Notes under the pieces: generated by a model
The model's database searches: none
Seen by the model: only the letters and a program-made list of their open reading frames with translations
Told to the model about the DNA's origin: nothing
Assembly: GCA_037043455.1 (NCBI GenBank)
Contig: JAWPHD010010973.1
Location: forward strand, 24,008 to 88,007
DNA from: Cyrtodaria siliqua
Taxonomy: Eukaryota; Mollusca; Bivalvia; Adapedonta; Hiatellidae
Direction: 5' to 3'
DNA: 64,000 nt
Made by a program: the position numbers and the translations under genes
Shown here: one piece after another, positions 1 to 9,760 of the stretch
How positions within the stretch are numbered: position 1 is the stretch's first letter
Layout: each line of letters begins with the position of its first letter

Positions 1-535
1 CCAAATCTAGTTATGTATTTCGTCACCGTCTTCCAGTTGAATACTTTTTGGCAGAATTATGGCCCTTTAAAGGTTTTAATACACAAACTCTGTCCAGACT
101 TTTTTCTGGACCCCATAACCGGATTTCAGAGAAACTTTGCAACGGTGATCAGTACCAGGCATAGTGGTGCATATCATCGCCGTGCTCCGGTTGAATGATT
201 TTTGCGGAGTTATAGCCCTTTAAAGGTTTTGATACACACACTTTATCCAGACTAGTCTGTTCTGAACTCCTGGAAGAATTTCAACGAATTTTGACAGGGA
301 TGATGAATACCAAGCCTAGTTGCGCCTATCATCGCTGTGTTCTGGTTGAATGAGTTGTGGCCTAATATACAAAAACTTTATCCAGAAAAGTTTTCCTGAA
401 CCGCTGGCTGGATTTCAGTGAAACTTGGCAGGGAATGATCAGTACCGAGCCTAGTTGCGCATGTTGTTGGTGTGTTCCCCGTCAAAGACTCCATATAGCC
501 AGTAGAGCGGTACAGGCCCTCAAGGGCCTCTTTTT
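1..535 (-). repeat. Helentron-like element with tandem core, truncated by window edge
   Basis: About three degenerate units of roughly 155 bp, each with a 'GTTGAATGATTTTTG...TTTAAAGGTTTTAATACAC'-type pattern, fill 1-480. They are followed at 498-508 by GCCAGTAGAGC and at 514-529 by the palindrome AGGCCCTCAAGGGCCT. Read on the - strand this matches the left end of the element at 56056-56092, so the element lies in reverse orientation. The same core unit recurs at 53915-54750. Classification rests on end hairpins plus a tandem core; no Rep/helicase is present. Confidence 0.6.
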
Positions 536-830
536 ATTGAATTATGATAATGTTTATGTTTTATGACAGTTGGTATACATGCATTTATATCGTATGCTAA
601 ATCATGTTTTTTAACGTTTTATTCCTAAATAAATTATAACATTTTAGGTTATGTTAATTACATGTACCTTAAATATAATTATTTCATTATTTAGTACGCA
701 TGCTATTGCAACTTACACGTCTCACTCGTGTTAAAAAAAAGTCTTCTATGCATTAATTAGAGACAGCACTTGGGGTTATAGTGAATTATGACTGCCGATT
801 ATAGTGGGATAGGACCAATGAAGAGGCCAT
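536..830. other. AT-rich intergenic stretch, no gene
   Basis: No coding potential seen. About 575-650 resembles 15735-15800 (shared TTTATATCGTATGC, then AAATCATGTTTT), so it is probably a diverged interspersed repeat. Confidence 0.4.
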
Positions 831-992
831 CAAATCATAAGGGGAAAGCAATAAACACAGTAGATTTTCCTAGTGACCATGCAATAGTCTGTGGTGCTGG
901 GTGGGGCGAGAGAGAAGTGTGTCCTACACTCAAAATTGGCACCTCGATTTAGGGGCGTTTTTTTCTTGCGGGAGTGGAGGGCGTGGGGCTGG

Positions 993-1036
993 TAGGGGGG
1001 TGTGGGGGTGGGGGGGGGGGGTGGGGGGGGGGAGAG
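993..1036 (+). repeat. G-run tract, potential G-quadruplex
   Basis: A nearly pure G/T tract with runs of three to twelve G separated by single T or A. It satisfies the G3+N1-7 quadruplex pattern. Overlapping short ORFs here are low-complexity Gly or Pro artefacts. Confidence 0.6.
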
Positions 1037-1117
1037 AGAACTGTGCAATGCATCAACATTTGCACCTCGATTTATTAATCGATTTATTAATCGCGTATCA
1101 TTTTTGGTGCACTCTAA

Positions 1118-1615
1118 TTATGTGTTTAGTACAATACTAGTACTAGGTCTATATATATACATATACAAACGCTTTAGATGCAATTTCATTAAATCTAAAT
1201 ATAAGGGACATATAAAAACCAAATGATACTCTTCTTCTACTTCATTTAAGTTGCAAAGCTGACATACACAATTATTTATTTCTAGTATTTCTCTGTCGAA
1301 TCTACCGGTAAGAATACGTAAATGTTGCGCCTTATGAGACGATATGCGTAATTTTGTTGGAGTTGCGTGTAAACTGTTGGAGATAATAATATCCAAATAA
1401 GGTTCAGGTATAGAACTTTCTTTAACTACTTTATACAACATAAGTCCCTGATTACTATTAACTTCGTCTCTGAATTCTTGTAAAAATTCATCTAGTATTC
1501 GTTGTTTAAAAATTCTGTGAACGAACGGGCGAATAATATATGATGATACGGACAGGTGAGGATGATCGCTCGTAAAATACCATCCCCACCACCAATCCCT
1601 CTCTTGTGAAATCAC
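1118..1615 (-). pseudogene. LINE C-terminal domain fragment (zf-RVT-like)
   Basis: A 165-codon open stretch ends in a region typical of the C-terminus of non-LTR retrotransposon polymerases. It reads LRISSHKAQHLRILTGRF, followed by a Cys/His knuckle of the form CxLCN...ExEYHLVFICPLY (CxxC-His-Cys). Upstream RT motifs are absent, so this is a 5'-truncated copy. The window does not allow a LINE clade to be assigned with confidence. The TIR-flanked minisatellite at 1621 abuts its upstream (protein N-terminal) side. Confidence 0.75.
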
Positions 1616-1620
1616 ATCCC

Positions 1621-2455
1621 AGGGGCGGATCCAGGATTTCAGCTTAGGGGGGGCGTAAGATTTTGGAAAATTTTGGGTCCGTTTCTAGCCTCATAAAACG
1701 GTTGCGGTAGTGCATTGATAGGGTAAAAAACTCCGTTTTCCAATAAAAGGAATTATCAATGTTTTAATTAAACCACTCATTAGCCATTATGCGTCGAGCG
1801 AGCGAAGCGAGCGAAAAAAAAAATAAATACTGAGGGCGTGCATCGAAATTGTTTGATATTTTATCTACAGTAACATGGACATACATGTATGAATAAAAAA
1901 AGTCCGTTTACAAATAAAAGGATTTAACTATGTGTTAATTAAACCACTCATTAGCCATTATGTGTCGAGCGAGCGAAGCGAGCGAAAAAAAAATTTATAC
2001 TGAGGGCGTGCATCGAAATTGTTTGATATTTTATCTACAGTATCATGAACATACATGTATGAATAAAAAAGTCCGTTTTAAAATAAAGGGTTTTAACAAT
2101 TTGTTAATTAAACCACTCATTAGCCATTATGCGTCAAGCGAGCGAAAAAAAAAAAATACTGAGGGCGTGCATCGAAATTGTTTGATATTTTATCTACAGT
2201 AACATGGACATGTATGAATAAAAAAAGTCCGTTTTCAAATAAAAGGATTTAACAATGTGTTAATTAAACCACTCATTAGTCATTATGCGTAGAGCGAGCG
2301 AAGCGAGCGAGAAATTTTTTAATACTGAGGGCGTGCATTGAAATTGTTTGATATTATATCTACAGTTACATGGACATACATGTATGATCCGGAATTTTTA
2401 GGGGGGGCGCGCGCCGGGTGCGCCGGGTGCGCCCCCCCCTGGATCCGCTAGTGCA
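1621..2455. mobile_element. TIR-flanked minisatellite element
   Basis: Inverted ends GGGGCGGATCCAGG (1622 onward) and CCTGGATCCGC (near 2440-2450) flank four tandem units starting at 1733, 1904, 2073 and 2229, about 156-171 bp each. Each unit contains a GAGCGAGCGAAGCGAGCGA-like motif, reduced in the third. C-runs and G-runs lie just inside the ends. The short flank CATCC(CA) appears on both sides, suggesting a target duplication whose length I cannot fix. It looks like a non-autonomous DNA element built around a satellite. Confidence 0.6.
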
Positions 2456-2459
2456 TCCC

Positions 2460-2950
2460 AACCCCATTCTCTCCCATCCCATCCCATTTCATTCACTCAT
2501 TTAAGGATCATTCCATAAAATGTATGCTGCTACAGTCCGTGATGTATGGTATCCCGCTGTGTCGATAATTACGGTTACGCAATGTATCGTGGTGTTAATG
2601 ACTATTACGTAATGACACTGATAAGAGTCAACAAAGTGGTATATCGAATTTCATACTGCACACCGTGCACGTTATATTTTCGGCGGGATTTGTAACGTAC
2701 TCAGATTTGTATCTATATTTGATGTATATTTATTATAATTTTTAATTATATGCTATGTTTAGTGTGCCTACTAAACCTGGATGTTGTTGTAGTTATCTTT
2801 ATTTGGCCCACTATATTTGTGTAACTAAGCAAGCTTAAATAGATAATTCATTAAAGAGTGGGCTAACACTTCAAGGGCGTAGTGTGCTAATAATGTATCT
2901 TTTTCTTTATTTATATATAGTTACCATAGTTTTCCACTCACCTTACATTG
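2460..2950. other. Intergenic stretch, no gene recognised
   Basis: Begins with a CCCATCC-rich simple run, then unremarkable AT-rich DNA. I find no coding region and no recognisable P450 exon. Confidence 0.4.
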
Positions 2951-2981
2951 CCATATACCTCTATATATCTCCAAACGAAGG

Positions 2982-3003
2982 TAGCTCCACTGATTACCAG
3001 CCA
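2982..3003. repeat. Solo end of the foldback family found at 30762-34432
   Basis: GGTAGCTCCACTGATTACCAG is identical to the right terminus at 34412-34432 and is preceded by related sequence (ATATACCTC...). It abuts sequence homologous to intron 4 of the intact P450 gene (around 47610), so it marks an insertion end in the pseudogene intron. Confidence 0.55.
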
Positions 3004-3131
3004 TGTTATACACATACAAAATACTAAAGTTTAAAATACTGTCCCATACTGTTTTCCTATTTCTGTCCGTTTTGAATCTCGATCTGCATTATACCATTAT
3101 GTCTGGTTAGATTGAACTGGATTTTATAGAA

Positions 3132-3225
3132 TCCATGTATGATCATTAACAATACAAATGTCAATGACATCCATGTATGATCATTACCAATACAAATGTC
3201 AATGACATTCATGTATGATCATTAA
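3132..3225. repeat. 38-bp tandem repeat at intron 5 start of the pseudogene
   Basis: Two full 38-bp units (3132-3169, 3170-3207) and the beginning of a third, each containing ATGTATGATCATTA. The third is interrupted at its TTAA by the MITE at 3226 and resumes at 3771. The intact gene has a single copy at the exon 5 donor (48518 onward). Confidence 0.75.
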
Positions 3226-3770
3226 AGGGAATGTAGCGACACAGCCAAACAAGCTCTATTATTGAGGGTTCTGAAAATCTTGGGAAAAGGTGAAAGATTT
3301 ATCAAAATCGGATGATAAACAAAAAAGATATAACCATTTAAAGGTTTTTCTAAAACGAATATGGGAGCCGCCATTTTTAGAACTATGACGTCATAGTTCC
3401 ATATTACCATATATGGAATATTGATAAATATCATTTAAAACGAAGAAAATCACTGCAAATGAATGATTTTTTTTGCTGGTCATATAAAGCATTACTGCCA
3501 TTAAGTATTACATATTTTTCATACAGTTGTTGTCATTTTTTCCCTATAAATCATATAAATGTTCATATTTATACATTTTCCATATATGGTCATTTAGAAC
3601 CGTGATGTCATAGCTCTCAAAATGGCCACTTCCATATTCGTTTCAACAGAAACTTCAAATGATCAGATCTTCTTTGTTTATCATCCGATTTTGATAATTC
3701 TTTCACCCTTATTTCATTATTTCAGAACTCTCAATAATACAGATGGTTTGGCTGTGTCGCTACATTCCCT
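3226..3770. mobile_element. TTAA-flanked foldback MITE (Kolobok/T2-like), copy 1
   Basis: 545 bp between duplicated TTAA at 3222-3225 and 3771-3774. Termini are AGGGAATGTAGCGACACAGC and its inverse. The two halves are complementary over most of their length, with an internal ATGACGTCATAG-type palindrome. The end pattern TTAAAGGRR fits the T2/Kolobok MITE signature described in Xenopus; the superfamily call is inferred from ends only. Other copies lie at 5717 and 48706. Confidence 0.85.
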
Positions 3771-4129
3771 TTAACAATACAAATGTCAAAGAGTATATGT
3801 AGGTATATACATGAAGCTTACTAAATAATTTGAAAGTTGCTGAATGGTTTGAAACGGTGCATATAATTTCTTAAATTTCAGTGCATATTGTTAAATTAGA
3901 GTAAAATGTAAACTATAATATTGTTTTTAATTGATGCGATATATGGGGTTATTAACGGTATGAAATTGTAATTGAAGAATAAGGCGGACCACTGAAAAGA
4001 ATGTTTCTTCTATTAAAAAGGCGATATGCTCCAGAACGTGGAAACATGCATTATTAAAGATGAGCTGTGAAAGAAAACACAATAATAAAAATCGTTTATA
4101 TTTATATGGAATAAACTGGCAATGGCTTC

Positions 4130-4560
4130 ATAGGCAGTATCTCACTAAAGCTCCCTTGCATGTGACTGTAGGCATGTGACTGTAGATGATTCTTACACCA
4201 CAAAAAGTAGGGGGGTGTTCTTCGGTTTGAGATATTTTAATAATTGCCCATGGATATTTTCTTTTCTTGTTGCAGGTAAGAAAACAATAGTGTGAGATTG
4301 GATGAACAGCGATTAGACGACACTGACAGCAAAATGTGACACATTTGTGGGTGCTCAAAATGCGTATGAATTTAGGTGCAAACTGTTTAGTGAAAGCCGA
4401 AAAGAGTACCTTGACTGCCACCACTCACATTAAAAATAAACCAAACTGGGCTATGTACCAGATTTTGTGGATTTTTATGAGCAGCAGTAACTGTATTTCC
4501 CCAAAAAAATACTTTTAGACTGTAAATGCTTGATTCAGAATGGAAAATTGGACTTTACTG
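4130..4560. other. Unrecognised insertion inside the YR solo element
   Basis: This interval interrupts the B-repeat homology: sequence before 4130 and after 4560 aligns with the B repeat at 20513-20822. It carries short overlapping ORFs on both strands, none with recognisable protein features. Probably another non-coding mobile fragment. Confidence 0.35.
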
Positions 4561-4706
4561 CCTATGGCCAACACAGTAAAATCGAAGTGTGTTGTGAGAC
4601 CTTCGGCATTATATAACAAGAAACAAAATGTACATATCAGATGTGGAGTCACGATACTTATAAACAATTTTGATAAATGGGAATAACTCAGACCAATTTT
4701 TGAACT

Positions 4707-4942
4707 GAACTGAATTGGATTTTATAGTCGCACCAACAGCTAAGGTCATATGGCGACTTTCCAGCTTCCAGCAATTTTCGTGCACGGGCGGGCACCTGGG
4801 TAGAACCACCGACGTTCCGCAAGCCAGCTGGATAGCTTCCTCACATAAAGATTCCTAGGCCCTTGAGGGATCGAACCTACAGCGGTGAGGGGCAAGTGAT
4901 TGCAAGTCAGAGACTATAACCACTCGGCCACGGACGCCCCCA
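4707..4942 (-). repeat. tRNA-derived SINE
   Basis: On the - strand the head reads GTCCGTGGCCGAGTGGTTA (A-box-like), then GGTTCGATCCC (B box), and the 3' tail ends in CCAATTCAGTTC. It interrupts the B repeat of the YR element at a TTTTGAA sequence present on both sides. A close relative lies at 41860-42123. Confidence 0.8.
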
Positions 4943-5023
4943 CGTTTTGAAGTGAATGAAAACTGTAATCAGTGAACCCTGGGTTCAGATGTTTACAAAG
5001 CCAGATATTTAAAATTTAGTTGC

Positions 5024-5305
5024 CGGGTTCAATCCTCCGTGATCCCACTGAGTTTCGTCGGTGTGTTCTTGGGCAAGACACTTTCCCTTAGCCTCGTCCG
5101 TCGGATGGGGACGTAAACCGGGCGGTCCCGTGTATCGGTCTATCCCCCGAGCACGTTAAAGAACCATATAAGGAATATATTCGATAATAAGAGTAGGGCA
5201 CGGTTCCCGGATTCCTATGTATCCTTCCCCTCTCTCTGGGGCGGCTCTAAATAACCTATACTGTGTTGATGAGCCGTTAAACAAGATTCAATTCAATTCA
5301 AATGC
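5024..5305 (+). repeat. tRNA-derived SINE, 5'-truncated
   Basis: Starts within the B-box region (GGGTTCAATCCTC), continues with CTTGGGCAAGACACTTTCCC and ends in GATTCAATTCAATTC. The same SINE lies reversed at 31315-31616. It interrupts the B repeat of the YR element. Confidence 0.75.
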
Positions 5306-5716
5306 TCTCATTACTACAGACTGCTGTGACCGCGACATACTGCCAAACGCTGCAGAATAGCCAGCGCTGAAGTCACGACGGTAGGAACGCGATTCTTAAG
5401 GACATGTACCCGTCCGCATAAGCAAAACCCCACCATTTCTAGGACAATATACCTGAAATACATATAAAACCAAAAAGCAAAACAGATCGGGCATAGTAAT
5501 TGAAATGGGGGTATGGGAGGGTGGGCGTTTTTTTTTTATAAAAGACCGAGATACATGATTATAATTTTTATTTTAGTATCTCGTATTTATATACAACCGG
5601 ATGTCTATTCGTGCCATCGAAAATACCGGGTATACGGTAAAGCGTACAAATTACTCAGTCGTAAAATTAACAAAAAAACAGTGGCCACGAACTCACGTAA
5701 ATTGCAGCCCCCTTTA

Positions 5717-6279
5717 AGGGAATATAGCGACATAGCCAAACAATCTTTATTATTGAGTATTCTGAAAAACTTGGAAAAGGGTGAAATAATTATTAAATCG
5801 GTTGATAAACAAAGAATATATGATCCGTTGAATGTTCTGTTGAAACGGATATGGAAGCCGCCATTTTTAGAGTTATGACATCACAGTTCTAAATGACCAT
5901 ATATGGAATACTGATAAATATGAAAATTTACTCATTTATAGGGAGTGGGGTTGTGGGGTGGGTGTGAAATTAAAGTAACCGTATGAAGAATATGCATAAC
6001 TAATGGCAATAATGCTTTATATGGCCAGTCAATGAATTTGCATTCATTTACAGTGATTTGCTTTTGCTTTTAAATTATATTTATCAATATTCCATATATG
6101 GTCATATGGAACTATGGCATCATAGTTTTCAAAATGGCGGCTCCCATATTCATTTTAGAACAACCTTCAAATGGTCATATCTTTTTCGTTTATCATCCGA
6201 TTTTGATAATTCCTTCACCTTTTGGCAAGTTTTTCAGAACTCAATAAAAAAATTGGTTGGCTGTGTCGCTACATTCCCT
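5717..6279. mobile_element. TTAA-flanked foldback MITE, copy 2
   Basis: Begins AGGGAATATAGCGACATAG and ends CTATGTCGCTACATTCCCT-like, followed by TTAA (6280-6283). Same family as copies at 3226 and 48706 but more diverged; the left TTAA has decayed to TTTA. It is nested in the A repeat of the YR solo element at CTTTAAATAAAAGG. Confidence 0.8.
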
Positions 6280-6365
6280 TTAAATAAAAGGATGTATGTC
6301 GATAATCGATACATCCCATTATGGCTAATCTGTTTTCTATAATACTCTTACACCACGTGACATCA

Positions 6366-7109
6366 ATTGACCGATCGATCGATAAGTTTTTATTTACCCT
6401 CGCCGTGTGGAACAAGTCCTTTTGGCGAGCATTTCAATAGAAGGTTATGACTGCGAGAGAGTCCGGTCCAGTAGAAGGCAACATCCCTCGTCCAAAGAAG
6501 TTTACTGTAGAATAACAGTAGTACAGTTGATAGGAGCGAAGAAGTCCAACGTAGATAGTCTAGATAGATTAGATTTTCTCCAAGAAGATTAAAGTTGATT
6601 TTGGCCAATTGGGTTGCCTACAGAATTGTGATTAGGTCAATCCGATTGCCGGCTCGAAATCAGCCAATCAGGAAACAGATGATTAGACATTTCCAGTAGG
6701 CCAATCCTGTCGCTCGGGGAGTCCGTGTTGGTGGCATGGAAATGGTAGCTACCCACGCACACAGCCAGTGTATATTTCGCAAGTTTAATCCAACGTCGAT
6801 TGTCCAGGGTGAGCCGCTGTGATCCATCGTAGTCTGCCTCATGTGAGGTGCGGGGACTTGCAGTGGCGAGGTCCAACGTCGAAGTTTCAGTAGTACAAAC
6901 GTCCCTCTATAGGGCCACGGTAAAACAGGATAAAAACATATAATATGTACAACATATTCGACCAACTATATGCACAGCTATTTGGATATTTACTGTCCGA
7001 CATGGTGCGAAAGATTCCAGACAGCGGCACGCCTTGCGGGGTCACTTTGTTCCAGACGGCCGCAAGACGTCCCTCCTGTTCGGTGGTCTAAACTGGAACG
7101 GACACCAAT
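6366..7109. other. Unidentified ~744-bp insertion in pseudogene intron 5
   Basis: Intact intron 5 runs from CATCAGTTGAC directly into GTTAGTATGC (about 49378-49398). Here the matching halves (CATCAATTGAC, GTAAGTACGC) are separated by about 744 bp that is visibly more GC-rich than its surroundings. TGAC lies at both edges, a possible 4-bp target duplication. Overlapping ORFs on the - strand (6637-6965) match nothing I recognise. No terminal inverted repeat is evident. Confidence 0.45.
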
Positions 7110-7893
7110 GACGTAAGTACGCCTATTTAAAAATTAGCGTAGTTCAACAGTTGACCGTTCCAGAGTCCTTGTATAAGGACCCTGCCCATTCTGACAGCAC
7201 TGAAGTGACGTGCATGGCTTAGCCACAGAACGCAGGAACGTTTTAATGTGAATTTTAATTGCACTTTTAGGATTTTGATCTCAAACCAATACATTTATAT
7301 TAAAATCGTATAAATATTTTGAAGAAAATGAAGCTGTGTTGGCGAGTCTTTGGTCAAGATGGAGCTGTTTTTGATTCTAATTTCGCTAGTACAGAAATTC
7401 CAGTTGGAATACCCGCATGGAGAAGATTTATCGATGAACGCTGTTGACGGTCAGTTTGGTCTCACCCATGAACCGAACTCGTTTAAGATCATTGCAAAGC
7501 TACGTTAGAGATGTTTTCTGTTAAAACACACTACTGTAACAATCTATTTTAATCTCACTTCACAAAGTGTAAATATTTGTGTTAAAGATTTCATGTACAC
7601 ACTGGTTGCTAAATACACAAAATGACGTTATTGCGACTTCTCTTAGTATACTTTACTACATGCAGGGCGCTAACGAATCATTTTTATTGGACAATTTCTT
7701 ATTTTTATATATAAATTTGATATTCTGTTTTAGACACTGAAAACTCGTGCAGTTTTTAACTGGCGTTTTTTGCGTTGATCATATGATCATCCCTGACTCG
7801 TGGTCCAAAATGTTCATCATTGGATATTGCAAAACCACGCTAGATACGTGAATGTACGGATAAGTAACGATTTCACTGTAAACAGTGTACATA

Positions 7894-8270
7894 ATTATTT
7901 AAGATGGGTTACAAATAAAACAAAATGTTACTAGTTTATATTTATTGGAATAAGCTGGCCATGGCTTCAACAATATATAGTGTAAAATAAAATGTGTAGT
8001 TAATCAAATTGGAACATTTCAGGTAAATCCAATGTTCATAGTCCAAACTAAATTTAAATTGTAACTGACCACTGTACAGTGTAAACCCTGGGAACAGATG
8101 TTCACAAAGTATCCAAACTAAGTTTAAATTGTAACTGACTACTGTACAGTGTAATCCCTGGGAACAGATGTTCACAAAGACAAGTCTTAAAATTAAAAAC
8201 TTCTTGCATAGAAAATAACAAAGTTCTTAGAATATTTTAACTACACTATGCTGTGTCCGCGAAATACCGC
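7894..8270 (-). repeat. Split direct repeat B2 of YR element copy 1
   Basis: About 377 bp repeated at 8869-9246 with few differences; the two diverge after GTGTCCGCGAAATACCG. Contains an internal duplication of a ~70-bp segment (CCAAACTAA.TTTAAATTG...CAGATGTTCA). Confidence 0.8.
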
Positions 8271-8695
8271 GACACAAAGTTCATAGACGATTTTAAAGTT
8301 CTTCACGTTCCGATACCACAACGTCTTGCACAGTCAATAGTAGTATTTGAAAACTTCTTGTAGGATTGCACCAATGTGATCCACCGCAAACGAGATCCGG
8401 ATGAAGCCATGACGACGACGACAGACCACTAGTCATCACATCTCCTCATGCATCGATACCACAAAGTCTTGCACCGTCAAAAGTAGTATTTGAAAACGTC
8501 TTGTAGCTGTATCCCCAAAGATTGCACCAATGTATACCACCGCAGACGAGATTCGGATGGAGCCATGACGACGACGACAGACCACTAGGCATCTCATCTC
8601 CTCATGCTTTTCACTGAAATATATACACGACAAACCAAAGACACTGGTACCAAATACAATTCAAATACAACAAACACAGGGGAGGGTGGGTGGGT
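8270..8695. repeat. B2-A2 spacer with internal tandem duplication
   Basis: Carries two copies of a segment with CGATACCACAA(A/C)GTCTTGCAC and AGTAGTATTTGAAAAC (8311-8430 and 8453-8595). It ends in a G-rich GGGAGGGTGGGTGGG just before A2. A comparable G-rich motif precedes A2 at 21005 and the spacer end at 5511. Confidence 0.6.
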
Positions 8696-8873
8696 TAGTT
8701 TGGAGATAACAATTAAATACCGATTTTCAGAACACAAAAACAGATCGATACTTACAAAAATAGCGGTCACTGCAAGAGAGGTTATGCGTTAGAATTACAC
8801 GTTCATAATAATCGCTGATTTCCACCCCCTGAAATAATTAGTATTTGTTCCCTACTAGAACAAATCCCATTAT
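8696..8873 (-). repeat. Split direct repeat A2 of YR element copy 1
   Basis: 178 bp matching A1 at 13322-13499. Ends with a short inverted repeat (TTTGTTC...GAACAAA) and CCCATTAT, the putative crossover site. Confidence 0.85.
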
Positions 8874-9246
8874 TTAAGATGGGTTACAAATAAAACAAAA
8901 TGTTACTAGTTTATATTTATTGGAATAAGCTGGCCATGGCTTCAACAATATATAGTGTAAAATAAAATGTGTAGTTAATCAAATTGGAACATTTCAGGTA
9001 AATCCAATGTTCATAGTCCAAACTAAATTTAAATTGTAACTGACCACTGTACAGTGTAAACCCTTGGAACAGATGTTCATAAAGACTCCAAACTAAGTTT
9101 AAATTGTAACTGACTACTGTACAGTGTAAACCCTGGGAACAGATGTTCACAAAGACAAGTCTTAAAATTAAAAACTTCTTGCATAGAAAATAACAAAGTT
9201 CTTAGAATATTTTAACTACACTATGCTGTGTCCGCGAAATACCGCC
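8869..9246 (-). repeat. Split direct repeat B1 of YR element copy 1
   Basis: Partner of 7894-8270. Shares the ATTAT core with the end of A2, so A2 and B1 abut exactly. Confidence 0.8.
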
Positions 9247-9319
9247 ACATGCCACTCGGCATGTGTATGCCACATGCCGCGTGGCACCGCCAAACATGGG
9301 GGAAGCGGAACACAGCTTA

Positions 9320-9760
9320 GATAATAAAAAACCTCCAAAGAGGTATGACAGACGTACTTCAACCAATGAAGCGATTATGTCATGTCATATACATAAACAA
9401 AAAACCTCCAAAGAGGTATAACATACGTACTTCAACCAATGAAGCGATTGTGTCATGTCATATACATAAACAAAATCAAAAAAACTCCAAAGAGGTATAA
9501 CAGATATACTTCAACCAATGAAGCGATTGTGTCATGCCACTCGCCGCGTGGCACCGCCAGACATGGGGAAAGCGGAACACAGCTTAGATAATAAAAACCT
9601 CCAAAGAGGTATGACAGACGTACTTCAACCAATGAAGCGATTGTGTTATGTCATATACATAAACAAAATCAAAAAACTTTAAAAATCAACCAAAAATCCT
9701 CCAAAGAGGTATAACAGACATACTTCAATGTCGTCATAATTTATAGCTACGGAGAGCTAA
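9320..9760. repeat. Tandem hairpin-bearing units in YR element body
   Basis: Four to five units, each containing ACCTCCAAAGAGGTAT and CTTCAACCAATGAAGCG, two small inverted repeats in series, followed by a GTCATGTCATATACATAAAC segment. A related single unit lies near 21635 in the other YR element. Confidence 0.65.

Larger units (their letters stand above)
4050..6322. mobile_element. YR-type retroelement, solo B-A form, with nested insertions
   Basis: The left boundary is ATTAT at 4050-4054, followed by AAAGATGAGCTGTGAAAG, a diverged B repeat. The right boundary is the hairpin-bearing A end closing with CCCATTAT (ATTAT at 6318-6322). The empty site in intron 5 of the intact gene reads ...GACATTATGGATAACC (ATTAT at 49335-49339), so the insertion used the ATTAT core and made no other duplication. 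Inside are B-like sequence (4050-4130, 4560-4710, 4940-5020, 5310-5340), the spacer seen between B2 and A2 of the 20.5 kb element (5340-5520), two SINEs and one MITE. Only one B and one A remain, the equivalent of a solo LTR. No ORF is supported. Confidence 0.75.
3004..7508 (+). pseudogene. CYP2-clan P450 pseudogene: introns 4-5 and last exon, exon 5 deleted
   Basis: Sequence at 3010-3115 matches intron 4 of the intact gene (47620-47730). Sequence at 3775-4045 and again from 6323 matches intron 5 (48530-48700 and 49255-49400). The exon 5 counterpart is missing: intron 4-like sequence runs straight into the intron 5 start near 3137. The last exon survives at 7324-7508 with exactly the same 185-bp length as the intact exon 6. 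Its acceptor AG is AA (7322-7323), and the codon for the heme-loop Arg is TGA (7329-7331). The rest of the exon stays open to a TAG at 7506. Exons 1-4 are not visible upstream. The introns are filled by a TTAA MITE, a YR solo element and an unidentified 744-bp insertion. Confidence 0.85.

Noticed and set aside
830..1140. Short Gly- and Pro-rich ORFs on both strands
   Set aside because: Generated by the G-run tract; low complexity.
7942..8175. 77-residue - strand ORF repeated at 8917-9150
   Set aside because: Lies within the duplicated B repeats of the YR element and itself contains an internal DNA duplication; no protein feature.
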